Positions 30,043-37,794 of a stretch of DNA of 64,000 nucleotides are shown here, in pieces (position 1 is the first letter of the stretch; each line of letters begins with the position of its first letter). The stretch comes from Deltaproteobacteria bacterium. GTDB taxonomy: Bacteria; Myxococcota; Myxococcia; SLRQ01. The position numbers and the translations under genes are program-made. The notes under the pieces are model-generated. The model did not search any database and was not told the origin of the DNA. It was given only the letters and a program-made list of their open reading frames with translations. The stretch lies in contig JARGFU010000011.1 of assembly GCA_029210625.1 (NCBI GenBank), positions 124,001 through 188,000 of the forward strand, read 5' to 3'.

Positions 30043-31538
30043 GCGCTCACCTCCTCCTCGAGCAGCGCGACGATGCGCTCCATCCGCATCCCGCGGCTCC
30101 CCTTGACCAGGACCACGTCGCCCTCTCGCGCCGCGCCGAGCGCGGCGGCGGCCTCCGCGGGCTCCTCGGTGTGTTGGCAGGCCTCGAGCCCGCCCTCCCG
30201 GGCGGCCGCGGCGGTGGAGGCCGAGAGGGGACCGAAGGCGACCAGCCCCTCCAGCCCGGCCCGGGCGGCGAGCGCGCCCAGCTCACGGTGGTGGGCCTCG
30301 GCGTGCGGGCCCAGCTCGAGCATGTCGCCGAGGGCGGCGAAGACCCGACCCCCGCCGCCGGGCGTGAGCGCGGCCAGCGCGGTGGCGGTCTGGAGGGCGG
30401 CGCCCATCGAGACGAGGTTCGCGTTGTAGCAGTCGTCCAGCAGGATGGCCCCGCCGCGGGTGGTGGTCCGTCGCAGCCGGCGCCCCACCGGCTCGACCGC
30501 GCCGAGCGCCACCGCCGCAGCGGCGAGGTCGGCGCCGAGCGCCCGGGCCACGGCCAGGGCGGCGCAGGCGTTGAGGGCGTTGTGGCTGCCGAGGAGGCCG
30601 AGCTCGAAGGTGAGGGTCTCGGCGCCGCCGACGCGGACGGTCACCCGCTGGCGGCCGCCGGCGAGGGTCTCCACCTCCAGGAGGCGCAGGTCGGCGTCCG
30701 CGGCCCGGCCGAAGGTCTGGAGCGCGAGCCCGCGCGTCCGCGCGGCCTCCCGGGCCAGGGGCAGGAGCAGGGCGTCGTCGGCGTTGGCGAGGGCCACCGC
30801 GCCTGCGGGCAGGCCCTGGTAGAGCTCGGCCTTGGCCCGGGCCACGCCCTCGAGGCTGCCGAGCCCCTCGAGGTGCACGCCCGCGGCGTTGGTGACCAGG
30901 CCCAGGGTGGGCTCGGCGATCTCGGTGAGCCGGGCGATCTCCCCGGGCGCGTTCATCCCCATCTCCACGACCGAGAAGGCGTGCGCCTCGCCGAGGGAGA
31001 AGAGGGTGAGGGGGACGCCGATGAGGTTGTTGAGGTTGCCGGTGGTGGCGTGCCCCGCCCCCAGGCTGGCGCCGAGGGCGGCCGCCGTGAGGGCCCGGGT
31101 GGTTGTCTTGCCGTTGCTGCCGGTGATGGCCACCAGGGGGAGGCCGGCGAAGCGCCGCCGGTGGTGGCGGGCCAGGTCACCCAGCGCCCGCTCGGTGTCG
31201 GGGACGAGGAAGAGGGAGAGGGCGGAGGGGGCGTCGGCGAGCTTCGGGTGCCCCGCGCGCACCACGGCGCCGGTGGCGCCCCCTTGCGCGGCCGTCGCGA
31301 GGAAGTCGTGACCGTCGAAGCGCTCGCCCTCGAGGGCGACGAAGAGCTGGCCTTCCGAGAGGCTGCGGGTGTCGGTGGAGACCGCGGCGAAGGTCGCGGG
31401 CGCAGCGCTGCCCTCGCCCGCCCGGTGGCTGGCCCCGGTGGCGTCGATCACCTCGCTCGTCGTGAAACCGTCTCGCTTCAATCCGTTGCTTCCTGTTGCA
31501 CCCCTGGGTGTCATCTCCTCGTTCGACTGCATGTGCAC
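30039..31538 (-). CDS. murF: UDP-N-acetylmuramoyl-tripeptide--D-alanyl-D-alanine ligase
   Basis: 499 residues if the GTG at 31538 is used; ATGs at 31532 and 31514 are alternatives, and none has a strong ribosome site at good spacing. It adds D-Ala-D-Ala to the tripeptide precursor. Motifs: AVSTDTRSLSEGQLFVAL, AITGSNGKTTTRAL (P-loop), GVPLTLFSL, VEMGMNAPGEIARL, NAAGVHLEGLGS, and ILLDDCYNAN. The first 25 or so residues are not conserved, so a later start is possible. The gap to murE (42 bp) is one of few in the cluster without overlap. Confidence 0.95.
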
Positions 31539-31580
31539 TTCGCGTTCCGGGCCCGGGATCTCGCGGATCCGCCCGGATCT

Positions 31581-33167
31581 TCAGCCCTCCGCGCCTCCTC
31601 CGCGTGTCCCCGGCGCCACAGGGCTGCGGCTCTCGGGGGCCACGGTGAGGAGGGCCGAGGCCGCCACCTTCGCGTCGTCGAAGGGGAGCTTCCGGTCTCC
31701 GATCAGCTGATAGGTCTCGTGCCCCTTGCCGGCGATGAGCAGGACGTCGCCCGGCCCGGCCAGGCCCGCGGCCTGCTCGATGGCGCGGCGGCGGTCGGCC
31801 TCGACCTGGTGCTCGCAGCCGACCGGCAGGCCCGGCAGGATCTCGGCGATGATCGCCTCGGGGTCCTCGCTGCGGGGGTTGTCGGAGGTGACGACCACCC
31901 GGTCGGCGCGCGCGGCGGCGGCGGCCATGAGGGGGCGCTTGCCCCGGTCCCGGTCGCCGCCGCAGCCGAAGACCACCACGATCCGGGCGGAGGGCGGCGA
32001 GAGGAGGCGCAGCCCCTCGATGACGCGGAGGAGGGCGTCGTCGGTGTGGGCGTAGTCGACGAAGGTGTGGCGGGGCGCGGTGCCGGCCCGGGGGTCGGCG
32101 ACCCGCTGCAGGCGCCCGGGCGGGCCGGGGAACGCGGCGATGCCCTCGCGGATCTGCTCGCCGCTGATCCCCAGGGCCTCGGCGGTGGCGGCGGCCGAGA
32201 GGAGGTTGGCGAGGTTGTGGCGGCCGACCATCTCGGAGCGGATCGGCAGGGCGCCCGTGCGCGGCAGGTGGAGGGTGGCGCGGATGCCCTCGAGGCCGAG
32301 GCGGATCTCGGAGGCGAAGGCCGCCGCGCCCTCGGCGGGCTCGTCGGTCGCGCTGGTGCCGACGGGCTCGAGCCCGCGCTCGGCGAGCTCGGTGTGGAGG
32401 CGGCGGCCCCACTCACCGTCGAGGGAGACGACGGCGGCGGCCCCCGGCTCCAGGTGCTCGTGGAAGAGCCGCGCCTTGGCCTGGAAGTAGCTCTCGAGAT
32501 CCGGGTGGTAGTCGAGGTGATCGCGGGAGAGGCCGGTGAAGACCGCGGCCCGGAAGCGGCAGCCCTCGACCCGGCGCTGATCCAGGGCGTGGGAGGAGAC
32601 CTCGAGCACGGCCAGCTCGGTGCCCGCCTCGACCATCTCGGCCAGGAGGGGCTGGAGGATCTCGGGCCCCGGGGTGGTGTGGGTCGCGGGGCGCTCGATC
32701 CCGGCGAAGCGGAAGGCGACCGTCCCGACCAGCCCGCTGGGCCGACCCGCGGCCCGGGCGATGGACTCGAGGATCCAGCTGACCGTGGTCTTGCCGTTGG
32801 TGCCGGTGATGCCCACCAGGGGCAGGCGCTCGGCGGGGCGGCCCGCCAGGTTCGCCGCGGCCTCGGCCAGCGCCGCCCGGCCGTCCTCGACCCGCAGCAC
32901 CGCGACCCCCTCGGCCTGATCGGGGGAGAGGGCCGGCGCCGCCTCCTCCCGCTCGAGGGCGAGGAGGGTGGCGCCGCGGGCGAGGGCGTCGGCGAGGAAG
33001 TCGTGGCCGTCGGCCTGGCTGCCGGGGACCGCGAAGAAGCCCACGCCGGGGCCGGCGGCCCGCGAGTCGGTGGTCACCTTCCCGATCTCCAGGCCAGCGA
33101 GGACGGAGCCCTCCGCCCCGGCCAGCCGCCGGTGCTCGATTCCCTGCATGAGATCGGGGAGCAGCAC
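31581..33167 (-). CDS. murE: UDP-MurNAc-L-alanyl-D-glutamate--meso-diaminopimelate ligase
   Basis: 528 residues from GTG 33167: GAGG lies 5-6 bases upstream, it starts 1 base after the ftsI stop, and the resulting MLLPDLMQGIE matches the usual MurE start. A TTG at 33185 is the longer option. Motifs: VTTDSRAAGPGVGFFAV, GITGTNGKTTVSW (P-loop), TTPGP, EVSSHALDQRRV, LSRDHLDYH, and VDYAHTDDALLRV. SDNPRSEDP near the C-terminus is the DNPR signature that selects meso-diaminopimelate instead of lysine, so this organism makes meso-DAP peptidoglycan. Confidence 0.96.
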   Translation of the reverse strand: MLLPDLMQGIEHRRLAGAEGSVLAGLEIGKVTTDSRAAGPGVGFFAVPGSQADGHDFLADALARGATLLALEREEAAPALSPDQAEGVAVLRVEDGRAALAEAAANLAGRPAERLPLVGITGTNGKTTVSWILESIARAAGRPSGLVGTVAFRFAGIERPATHTTPGPEILQPLLAEMVEAGTELAVLEVSSHALDQRRVEGCRFRAAVFTGLSRDHLDYHPDLESYFQAKARLFHEHLEPGAAAVVSLDGEWGRRLHTELAERGLEPVGTSATDEPAEGAAAFASEIRLGLEGIRATLHLPRTGALPIRSEMVGRHNLANLLSAAATAEALGISGEQIREGIAAFPGPPGRLQRVADPRAGTAPRHTFVDYAHTDDALLRVIEGLRLLSPPSARIVVVFGCGGDRDRGKRPLMAAAAARADRVVVTSDNPRSEDPEAIIAEILPGLPVGCEHQVEADRRRAIEQAAGLAGPGDVLLIAGKGHETYQLIGDRKLPFDDAKVAASALLTVAPESRSPVAPGTRGGGAEG

Positions 33168-33168
33168 G

Positions 33169-35193
33169 TCAGCCTCGGGGTGCAAGCACGAGCTCCACGG
33201 GGGTGCCCGGTCCGGCCACGGTGCCCGGAAGGGGGTTCTGGTTCAGGACGATGCCCGAGCCGCTGGGGCGCGGCTCGAGCTTGCGCTCGGCCAGGAGGTC
33301 GATGGCCCGCAGCAGATCCATCCCCCGGGCGTCGGGCACGAGGGTCTTGCCCTCGGGCGGCGCGACCAGGCCCATGGGCAGGAGCGCGGTCATGGTCTCG
33401 GGGGCCTCCTCGGCGGGCTCCGGGGCGGCCTCGGCCACCGCCGGGAGGGGCTCGGTGGCCGGCACGCCGAGGTAGCGCAGGCTGTCCTCGGCGATCTCGC
33501 GGAAGGCCGGGCCGGCGACGACGCCGCCGTACTTCACGCCCTGCGGCTCGTCGATGACCACCAGGATGGTCAGGCGCGGCGCCTTCGAGGGGACGAAGCC
33601 GACGAAGGAGCCCACCCGGGCGTCGGGGGAGTAGCCGCCGATCAGGGGGTCGGGCTTCTGGGAGGTGCCGGTCTTGCCCGCGACCGTGAAGCCGGGCACC
33701 GCGGCCCGCGGGCCGGTGCCGCCGGGCCGGGCGACGTCCTCCATCATCCGGGTCAGGGCCTGGGTGGTGGCCTCGGAGAAGACCCGGCGCTCGAGGCGCG
33801 GGCCGCTCTCGATGACCTCGCCGTCGGCGGTCTCGATCCGCGAGACCAGGTAGGGCCGGAAGTAGTTGCCGCCGTTGGCGACCACCGAGGCCGCCGTCAC
33901 CACCTGCAGGGGGGTGACCGCCGGGCCCTGGCCGAAGGACATGGTCGCCAGCTCGACCGGGCCGATCTTCCCGCGCTGGAACATGATGCCGGTCTGCTCG
34001 CCGGGGAGCTCGATCCCGCTGCGCCGGCCGAAGCCGAGGGACTCGAGGGTGTCGAGGAGGCGGTCGGGCCCGAGCATCGCGCCGATCTTCGCCGCGCCGA
34101 TGTTCGAGGAGGTCGAGAGGATCTCGGAGACGGTGAGGGTCTTCTCGGGGTGGCTGTCGTGGATCGTCCGGCCGGCGAGCCGCATCGCCCCGCCCTCGGT
34201 GTCGATGACCGTGCGCGGTCCCACCAGGCCCGCCTCGAGGGCCGCGCCGAGGGTGAAGATCTTGAAGGTGGAGCCCGGCTCGTAGACGTCGGTGATGGTC
34301 CGGTTCCGGCGGCTGTCGCGGCTCGAGGCGCCGGCGTCGTTGGGGTTGTAGGTGGGGTAGCTGGCCATCGCCAGGAGCGCGCCGGTCTGCGGATCCATCA
34401 CCAGGGCCATGCCCGCCTTGGCCTCGGCCTCCTTCACCGCCCGCTGCAGCGCCCGCTCGGTGATCCACTGGATGGTGCGATCGAGGGTGAGGGTCACCCT
34501 GCCGACCGAGGCGGTGGCCTCGTCGAAGGGATCGTCCTGGAGCAGGCGGCGGCCCCGGGCGTCCCGCAGCGCCGAGGCCGAGGCGCGCTGGCCGCGGAGG
34601 CGCCCGTCGAGGGAGAGCTCGAGCCCCTCGAGGCCCTTGCCGTCGATCCCGACGAAGCCCAGGACCTGCGCGGCCAGCTCCCGGTGAGGCGCGAAGCGCC
34701 GCGACTCGCCGACCAGGCGAACGCCCGGCAGCCCGAGGGCCTCGACGGCGCGGGCCTCGGCCGGCGGGATGCGCCGCTTCACCCAGGAGAAGTAGCGCCC
34801 CTTCGAGAGGCGCGCCTCGACCCGGGAGGGATCGAGGTGGAGCGCCCGGGCCAGCTGGCGGGCCGCGGCCGGGAGGTCGGGGAGCTTGCTCGGATCGACC
34901 GCCACCGACTCGACGTCCACCGAGAGGGCGAGGGCCTCGCCGTTGCGATCCTCGATCCGGGCACGCTGGTTCTGGACCACGACCTCGCGCAGCGTCTGGC
35001 TGCGCGCCATCTCGGAGAGGCGCTCGTGCTGGAGGACCTGCAGGTCCACCGCCCGCCAGGCCAGGGCGATCAGGCCGAGGCTCAGCACGACCCCCACGAT
35101 CGCGACCCTCGCCCGCATCCAGGAGAGGGCCACCCGGTTGTCGGCCTTCTTCCGCCCGTCCCTGGAGCGGCTCTTCCCGGCGGGCCTAGCCAT
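33169..35193 (-). CDS. ftsI: Septal transpeptidase FtsI (PBP3) with a C-terminal PASTA domain
   Basis: 674 residues, class B penicillin-binding protein that cross-links septal peptidoglycan. A basic tail is followed by one membrane helix (about 29-47). The N-terminal pedestal includes RARIEDRNGEALALS. The transpeptidase domain has the serine motif EPGSTFKIF (SxxK), STSSN (SxN) and AGKTGTSQK (KTG), all intact. After it comes a Pro/Ala/Glu linker and one PASTA domain (VPDARGMDLLRAIDLLAE to the end). A PASTA domain is usual in Gram-positive and some deltaproteobacterial FtsI, but not in E. coli. It overlaps ftsL by 8 bases. Confidence 0.96.
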   Translation of the reverse strand: MARPAGKSRSRDGRKKADNRVALSWMRARVAIVGVVLSLGLIALAWRAVDLQVLQHERLSEMARSQTLREVVVQNQRARIEDRNGEALALSVDVESVAVDPSKLPDLPAAARQLARALHLDPSRVEARLSKGRYFSWVKRRIPPAEARAVEALGLPGVRLVGESRRFAPHRELAAQVLGFVGIDGKGLEGLELSLDGRLRGQRASASALRDARGRRLLQDDPFDEATASVGRVTLTLDRTIQWITERALQRAVKEAEAKAGMALVMDPQTGALLAMASYPTYNPNDAGASSRDSRRNRTITDVYEPGSTFKIFTLGAALEAGLVGPRTVIDTEGGAMRLAGRTIHDSHPEKTLTVSEILSTSSNIGAAKIGAMLGPDRLLDTLESLGFGRRSGIELPGEQTGIMFQRGKIGPVELATMSFGQGPAVTPLQVVTAASVVANGGNYFRPYLVSRIETADGEVIESGPRLERRVFSEATTQALTRMMEDVARPGGTGPRAAVPGFTVAGKTGTSQKPDPLIGGYSPDARVGSFVGFVPSKAPRLTILVVIDEPQGVKYGGVVAGPAFREIAEDSLRYLGVPATEPLPAVAEAAPEPAEEAPETMTALLPMGLVAPPEGKTLVPDARGMDLLRAIDLLAERKLEPRPSGSGIVLNQNPLPGTVAGPGTPVELVLAPRG

Positions 35194-35548
35194 CCCCTCG
35201 GGCCTCGACGGCCGCCGGGGTGTCGCGGCGGGCGACCTTGGTGGGCGCGTTCGCCGGCTCGCGCACGACGGTGACCTCGCTGGCGCCCGGGGCGCGCATG
35301 CCCAGCTCCTGGCGGGCGATGCGCTCGATCCGGGCCGGCGCCTCGAGGGTCGCGACCTCCAGGTGCAGGCGCTCGTTCTCTCGCTGGAGGACCCGCTGCT
35401 CGCTGGTGGCCTGGGAGATGGCGTAGCCGATCCGCAGCCCCTCGATCCGCAGCCAGGTGTGGAAGAGGCCGGCCGCCGAGAAGGAGGCGACGATGAGGAT
35501 CGCCGCGATCACCGGCAGGAGCTCGATGCGGCGCCGGGGCTCAGACAT
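35186..35548 (-). CDS. ftsL: Cell division protein FtsL-like
   Basis: 120 residues with a short basic tail, one membrane helix (about 11-30: LPVIAAILIVASFSAAGLF) and a periplasmic coiled-coil (EQRVLQRENERLHLEVATLEAPARIERIARQELGM), the pattern of FtsL. The sequence is not strongly conserved in this family, so the call leans on position between rsmH and ftsI and on topology. It overlaps rsmH and ftsI by 8 bases each. FtsL pairs with FtsB and FtsQ to activate FtsWI. Confidence 0.85.
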   Translation of the reverse strand: MSEPRRRIELLPVIAAILIVASFSAAGLFHTWLRIEGLRIGYAISQATSEQRVLQRENERLHLEVATLEAPARIERIARQELGMRAPGASEVTVVREPANAPTKVARRDTPAAVEARGDG

Positions 35549-36539
35549 CGCTCACCTCCAGCCACTCGAGGGCGCGCAGGTGGGCCGAGCGGGCCCGGGG
35601 GTTGCGGGCGATCTCGTCCGCGTCGGGCTCGAGGCCCTTGCGGGTGAGCAGGCGGCCGCGGGCGACCTTGCCGCAGGCGCAGACCGGGAAGTCGGGGGGG
35701 CAGGTGCAGCCCCGGGCCAGCTCCCGCAGGGCCTGCTTCACCGGCCGGTCCTCGAGGGAGTGGAAGGAGAGGAAGGCCGCCCGCCCGCCGGTGCGCAGCA
35801 CCGAGGGGAGGCTCGCCAGGAGGGCCTCGAGCTCGGCGAGCTCGTCGTTGACCCAGATCCGCAGGGCCTGGAAGGTGCGGGTGGCCGGGTGGATCCGGCG
35901 GCCCCGCTTGCCCCCGGAGCGCCCGGGGGGCACGAGGCCGGCGACGAGCTCGGCGAGGCGCCGGGTGCCGGTGAGCTCACCCTCCTCGAGGGCGGCGAGG
36001 ATGGCCCGGGCGATCTTCCGGGAGGCCTTCTCGTCGCCGTAGCGCCAGAGCACGCCGGCCAGGGTGTCGGTGTCGACCGCGGCGAGGCGCTCGGCGAGGG
36101 AGGCGCTGCGGGTCTGGTCCATCCGCATGTCGAGGGGCCCGTTCTCCTGGAAGGAGAAGCCGCGGGCGGCGACGTCGAGCTGCGGGGAGGAGACCCCCAG
36201 GTCGGCGAAGAGGGCGTCGACCCGCCCTCCCCGTCCGGCGAGGATCGCCCCGGCCTCGGAGAAGGGGGCGTGCACGAGGGTGAGGCGGGGCTCGTCACCG
36301 AAGCGGGCGCGGGCCGCCTCGATCGCGTCGCGATCGCGATCGAGGGCGATGACCTCGGCGCCGGTGGCCAGGAGCAGGGCGGTGTGCCCGCCGCGGCCGA
36401 GGGTGCAGTCGAGGGCGCGCTTGCCCGGGCCGAGGACCGGCTCGAGCAGCGCGCGCACCTCGGCCTCCATCACCGGATGGTGTCCGTGAGGTGCGTTTGC
36501 GCTCGATGCCATCAGCTCGGTTACAGCAACAGCGGGCAT
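35541..36539 (-). CDS. rsmH: 16S rRNA (cytosine(1402)-N(4))-methyltransferase
   Basis: 332 residues from ATG 36539; ATGs at 36512 (323 residues) and 36596 are other options. It methylates C1402 in the ribosomal P site using S-adenosylmethionine. Motifs: HHPVM at the N-terminus, LDCTLGRGGHTALLL (SAM loop), ALDRDRDAI, ALFADLGVSSPQLD, GFSFQENGPLDMRMD and ATRTFQALRIWVNDEL. The C-terminus FLSFHSLEDRPVKQAL and ARSAHLRALE also match. It is followed by ftsL with 8 bases of overlap. Confidence 0.96.
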   Translation of the reverse strand: MPAVAVTELMASSANAPHGHHPVMEAEVRALLEPVLGPGKRALDCTLGRGGHTALLLATGAEVIALDRDRDAIEAARARFGDEPRLTLVHAPFSEAGAILAGRGGRVDALFADLGVSSPQLDVAARGFSFQENGPLDMRMDQTRSASLAERLAAVDTDTLAGVLWRYGDEKASRKIARAILAALEEGELTGTRRLAELVAGLVPPGRSGGKRGRRIHPATRTFQALRIWVNDELAELEALLASLPSVLRTGGRAAFLSFHSLEDRPVKQALRELARGCTCPPDFPVCACGKVARGRLLTRKGLEPDADEIARNPRARSAHLRALEWLEVSDV

Positions 36540-36600
36540 GTCTCGATCAAGTGAGAGAAAGGCGCCCCGGATCGGTCCACACCCGGAGACGCCCACCGGT

Positions 36601-37002
36601 TCAGTTCATCTGCGGGACCCAGCTTCCACTCGCGCCGGCAACAAGATCGTAGGAGCGTTGCATTCGCTGTGCGCCGTGCGCCACGCAAGCGAGCTCCGGG
36701 GTGTCGAAGATCTGGAAGAGCTCGTCGACACCGGTGAAGCGCAGGATCTTCTCGAGGTAGCCCGAGAGCCCCGCCAGGAAGAGCGCGCCGCCGCTGCGGT
36801 GCAGCCGGCCCGCGCGCTCCACCAGGACCCCGAGGGTCATGTAGTTGATGTGATCGACCTCGGTGAGATCGAGGACGAAGCGCGTCTGACCCTGGCGCAG
36901 GCTCTCCGAGATGACGTTCTTCACGCGCACCATCTCGGAGTGGTTGATGTCGCCCTCGGGGGTGATGACCACCACACCAGTTCGGGTCTCGATTCTCGGC
37001 AT
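36601..37002 (-). CDS. STAS-domain protein (anti-sigma-factor-antagonist type) inside the dcw cluster
   Basis: 133 residues from ATG 37002, which has GAGGAAA 6 bases upstream. The protein is one STAS domain: VVVITPEGDINHSEMVRVKNVI, RFVLDLTEVDHINYMTLGVLVERAGRL, then GGALFLAGLSGYLEKILRFTGVDELFQIFDT. In SpoIIAA-type antagonists the loop before the helix is DSSG, with a phosphorylated Ser. Here the loop reads NYMT (53-56), so the usual phospho-Ser is absent, though the Thr is close. It sits between mraZ (14 bp) and rsmH, where a STAS gene is not usual. It may link a sigma factor or stress pathway to division, or be a scaffold (inference). Confidence 0.85.
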   Translation of the reverse strand: MPRIETRTGVVVITPEGDINHSEMVRVKNVISESLRQGQTRFVLDLTEVDHINYMTLGVLVERAGRLHRSGGALFLAGLSGYLEKILRFTGVDELFQIFDTPELACVAHGAQRMQRSYDLVAGASGSWVPQMN

Positions 37003-37016
37003 GAGCTTTCCTCGCT

Positions 37017-37460
37017 TCAGATCTCGAGGTCGAGATCGGCGATGGCGGCCTGAACCTCGGCCGGGTCGAAGGACTGCGCGTCGGGAGTCCACTTGTCGCG
37101 GGCCCAGAGCTCGATGAAGGAGAGCTGGCCCACGAAGACGATCTCGCGCTCGAAGCCCGCGTAGGACCGGAGCGGAGGGGGGATGAGGATGCGGCCGTGG
37201 CGGTCGGCCGAGATCTCGTGGGCCCGGCCGATCAGGGCGCGCTTGACGGTCCGGACCCGCTGGTCCATCGAGGGCAGGGCGGCGAGCTTGCGCTCGAGCT
37301 CCTCCCAGGCCTGCAGGGGGTAGAGCAGGAGGCAGGCGTCGAGGCCTGCGGTCGCCACCAGCCGGTCCGATCCCCCCGTCGAGAGCTGCTCTCGGAAGGA
37401 CGCCGGGAGGCTGGTCCGCCCCTTCGGGTCGATGGCGTGCTCGAATTCCCCCCTGAACAT
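37017..37460 (-). CDS. mraZ: Transcriptional regulator MraZ
   Basis: 147 residues with two AbrB-type (SpoVT-like) half-domains: DPKGRTSLPASFR near the N-terminus and DRHGRILIPPPLR in the middle. MraZ is an oligomeric DNA-binding repressor of its own operon. AAGGAA lies about 8 bases before the ATG. It is the first gene of the dcw cluster, and its predicted operator is at 37516-37551. Confidence 0.96.
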   Translation of the reverse strand: MFRGEFEHAIDPKGRTSLPASFREQLSTGGSDRLVATAGLDACLLLYPLQAWEELERKLAALPSMDQRVRTVKRALIGRAHEISADRHGRILIPPPLRSYAGFEREIVFVGQLSFIELWARDKWTPDAQSFDPAEVQAAIADLDLEI

Positions 37461-37515
37461 GCGGAATTCCTTGACCTCTTTGCTCCCCGGGAGGCGCTCA
37501 CCGCTCCGCTCCCGA

Positions 37516-37551
37516 TCCCATCTATGACACTTGATCCCACTTCATACCACT
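37516..37551 (-). promoter_or_regulatory. MraZ operator: four 10-bp-spaced TGGG-like boxes
   Basis: Read on the minus strand, in order toward mraZ: GTGGT (37546-37550), GTGGG (37536-37540), GTGTC (37526-37530), TGGGA (37516-37520), each 10 bases from the next. MraZ binds direct GTGG/TGGG-type repeats in this spacing upstream of mraZ in other bacteria. The boxes lie 56-91 bases before the mraZ ATG and just downstream of the possible -10 region, where binding would repress. Confidence 0.8.
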
Positions 37552-37560
37552 CTAGGCCGC

Positions 37561-37590
37561 GATACTGCCCGCGGGGGGGGACCCGGTCAA
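37561..37590 (-). promoter_or_regulatory. Candidate sigma70-type promoter of the dcw cluster
   Basis: On the minus strand, TTGACC (37585-37590) is a good -35 box, and AGTATC (37561-37566) is a weak -10 box 18 bases later. The rest of the mraZ leader from 37461 up to the divergent gene at 37795 (334 bp) holds no gene. It contains a GC-rich run, an AT-rich patch near 37650-37690, and an inverted repeat AATGGGT/ACCCATT at 37733-37739 and 37746-37752 that could be an operator. Confidence 0.35.
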
Positions 37591-37794
37591 GCTTTTTTCC
37601 AAGTTTTTCCGGGCGTTTGCGCCTCTCGAACAGGATCACCACGGGTTGGGGTCCCGTGATACAGGTTCCACAATATGTAGTGCCACAAGATGTAGGGAGA
37701 TACCCGATGGTGCGTACCCTCTCCGACACCTGAATGGGTCATTTAACCCATTTTCGGGTCTCCGGCGTCCCGGCGCTTGACCCGGCCCCGGGGG

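Noticed and set aside
37647-37690. TTGTGG repeats as DnaA boxes or an origin near mraZ
   Set aside because: Only partial matches to the DnaA box and no dnaA, dnaN or AT-rich unwinding region.
37232-37729. A 165-codon ORF across the mraZ leader
   Set aside because: It overlaps mraZ in another frame, crosses the MraZ boxes, and has no domain.
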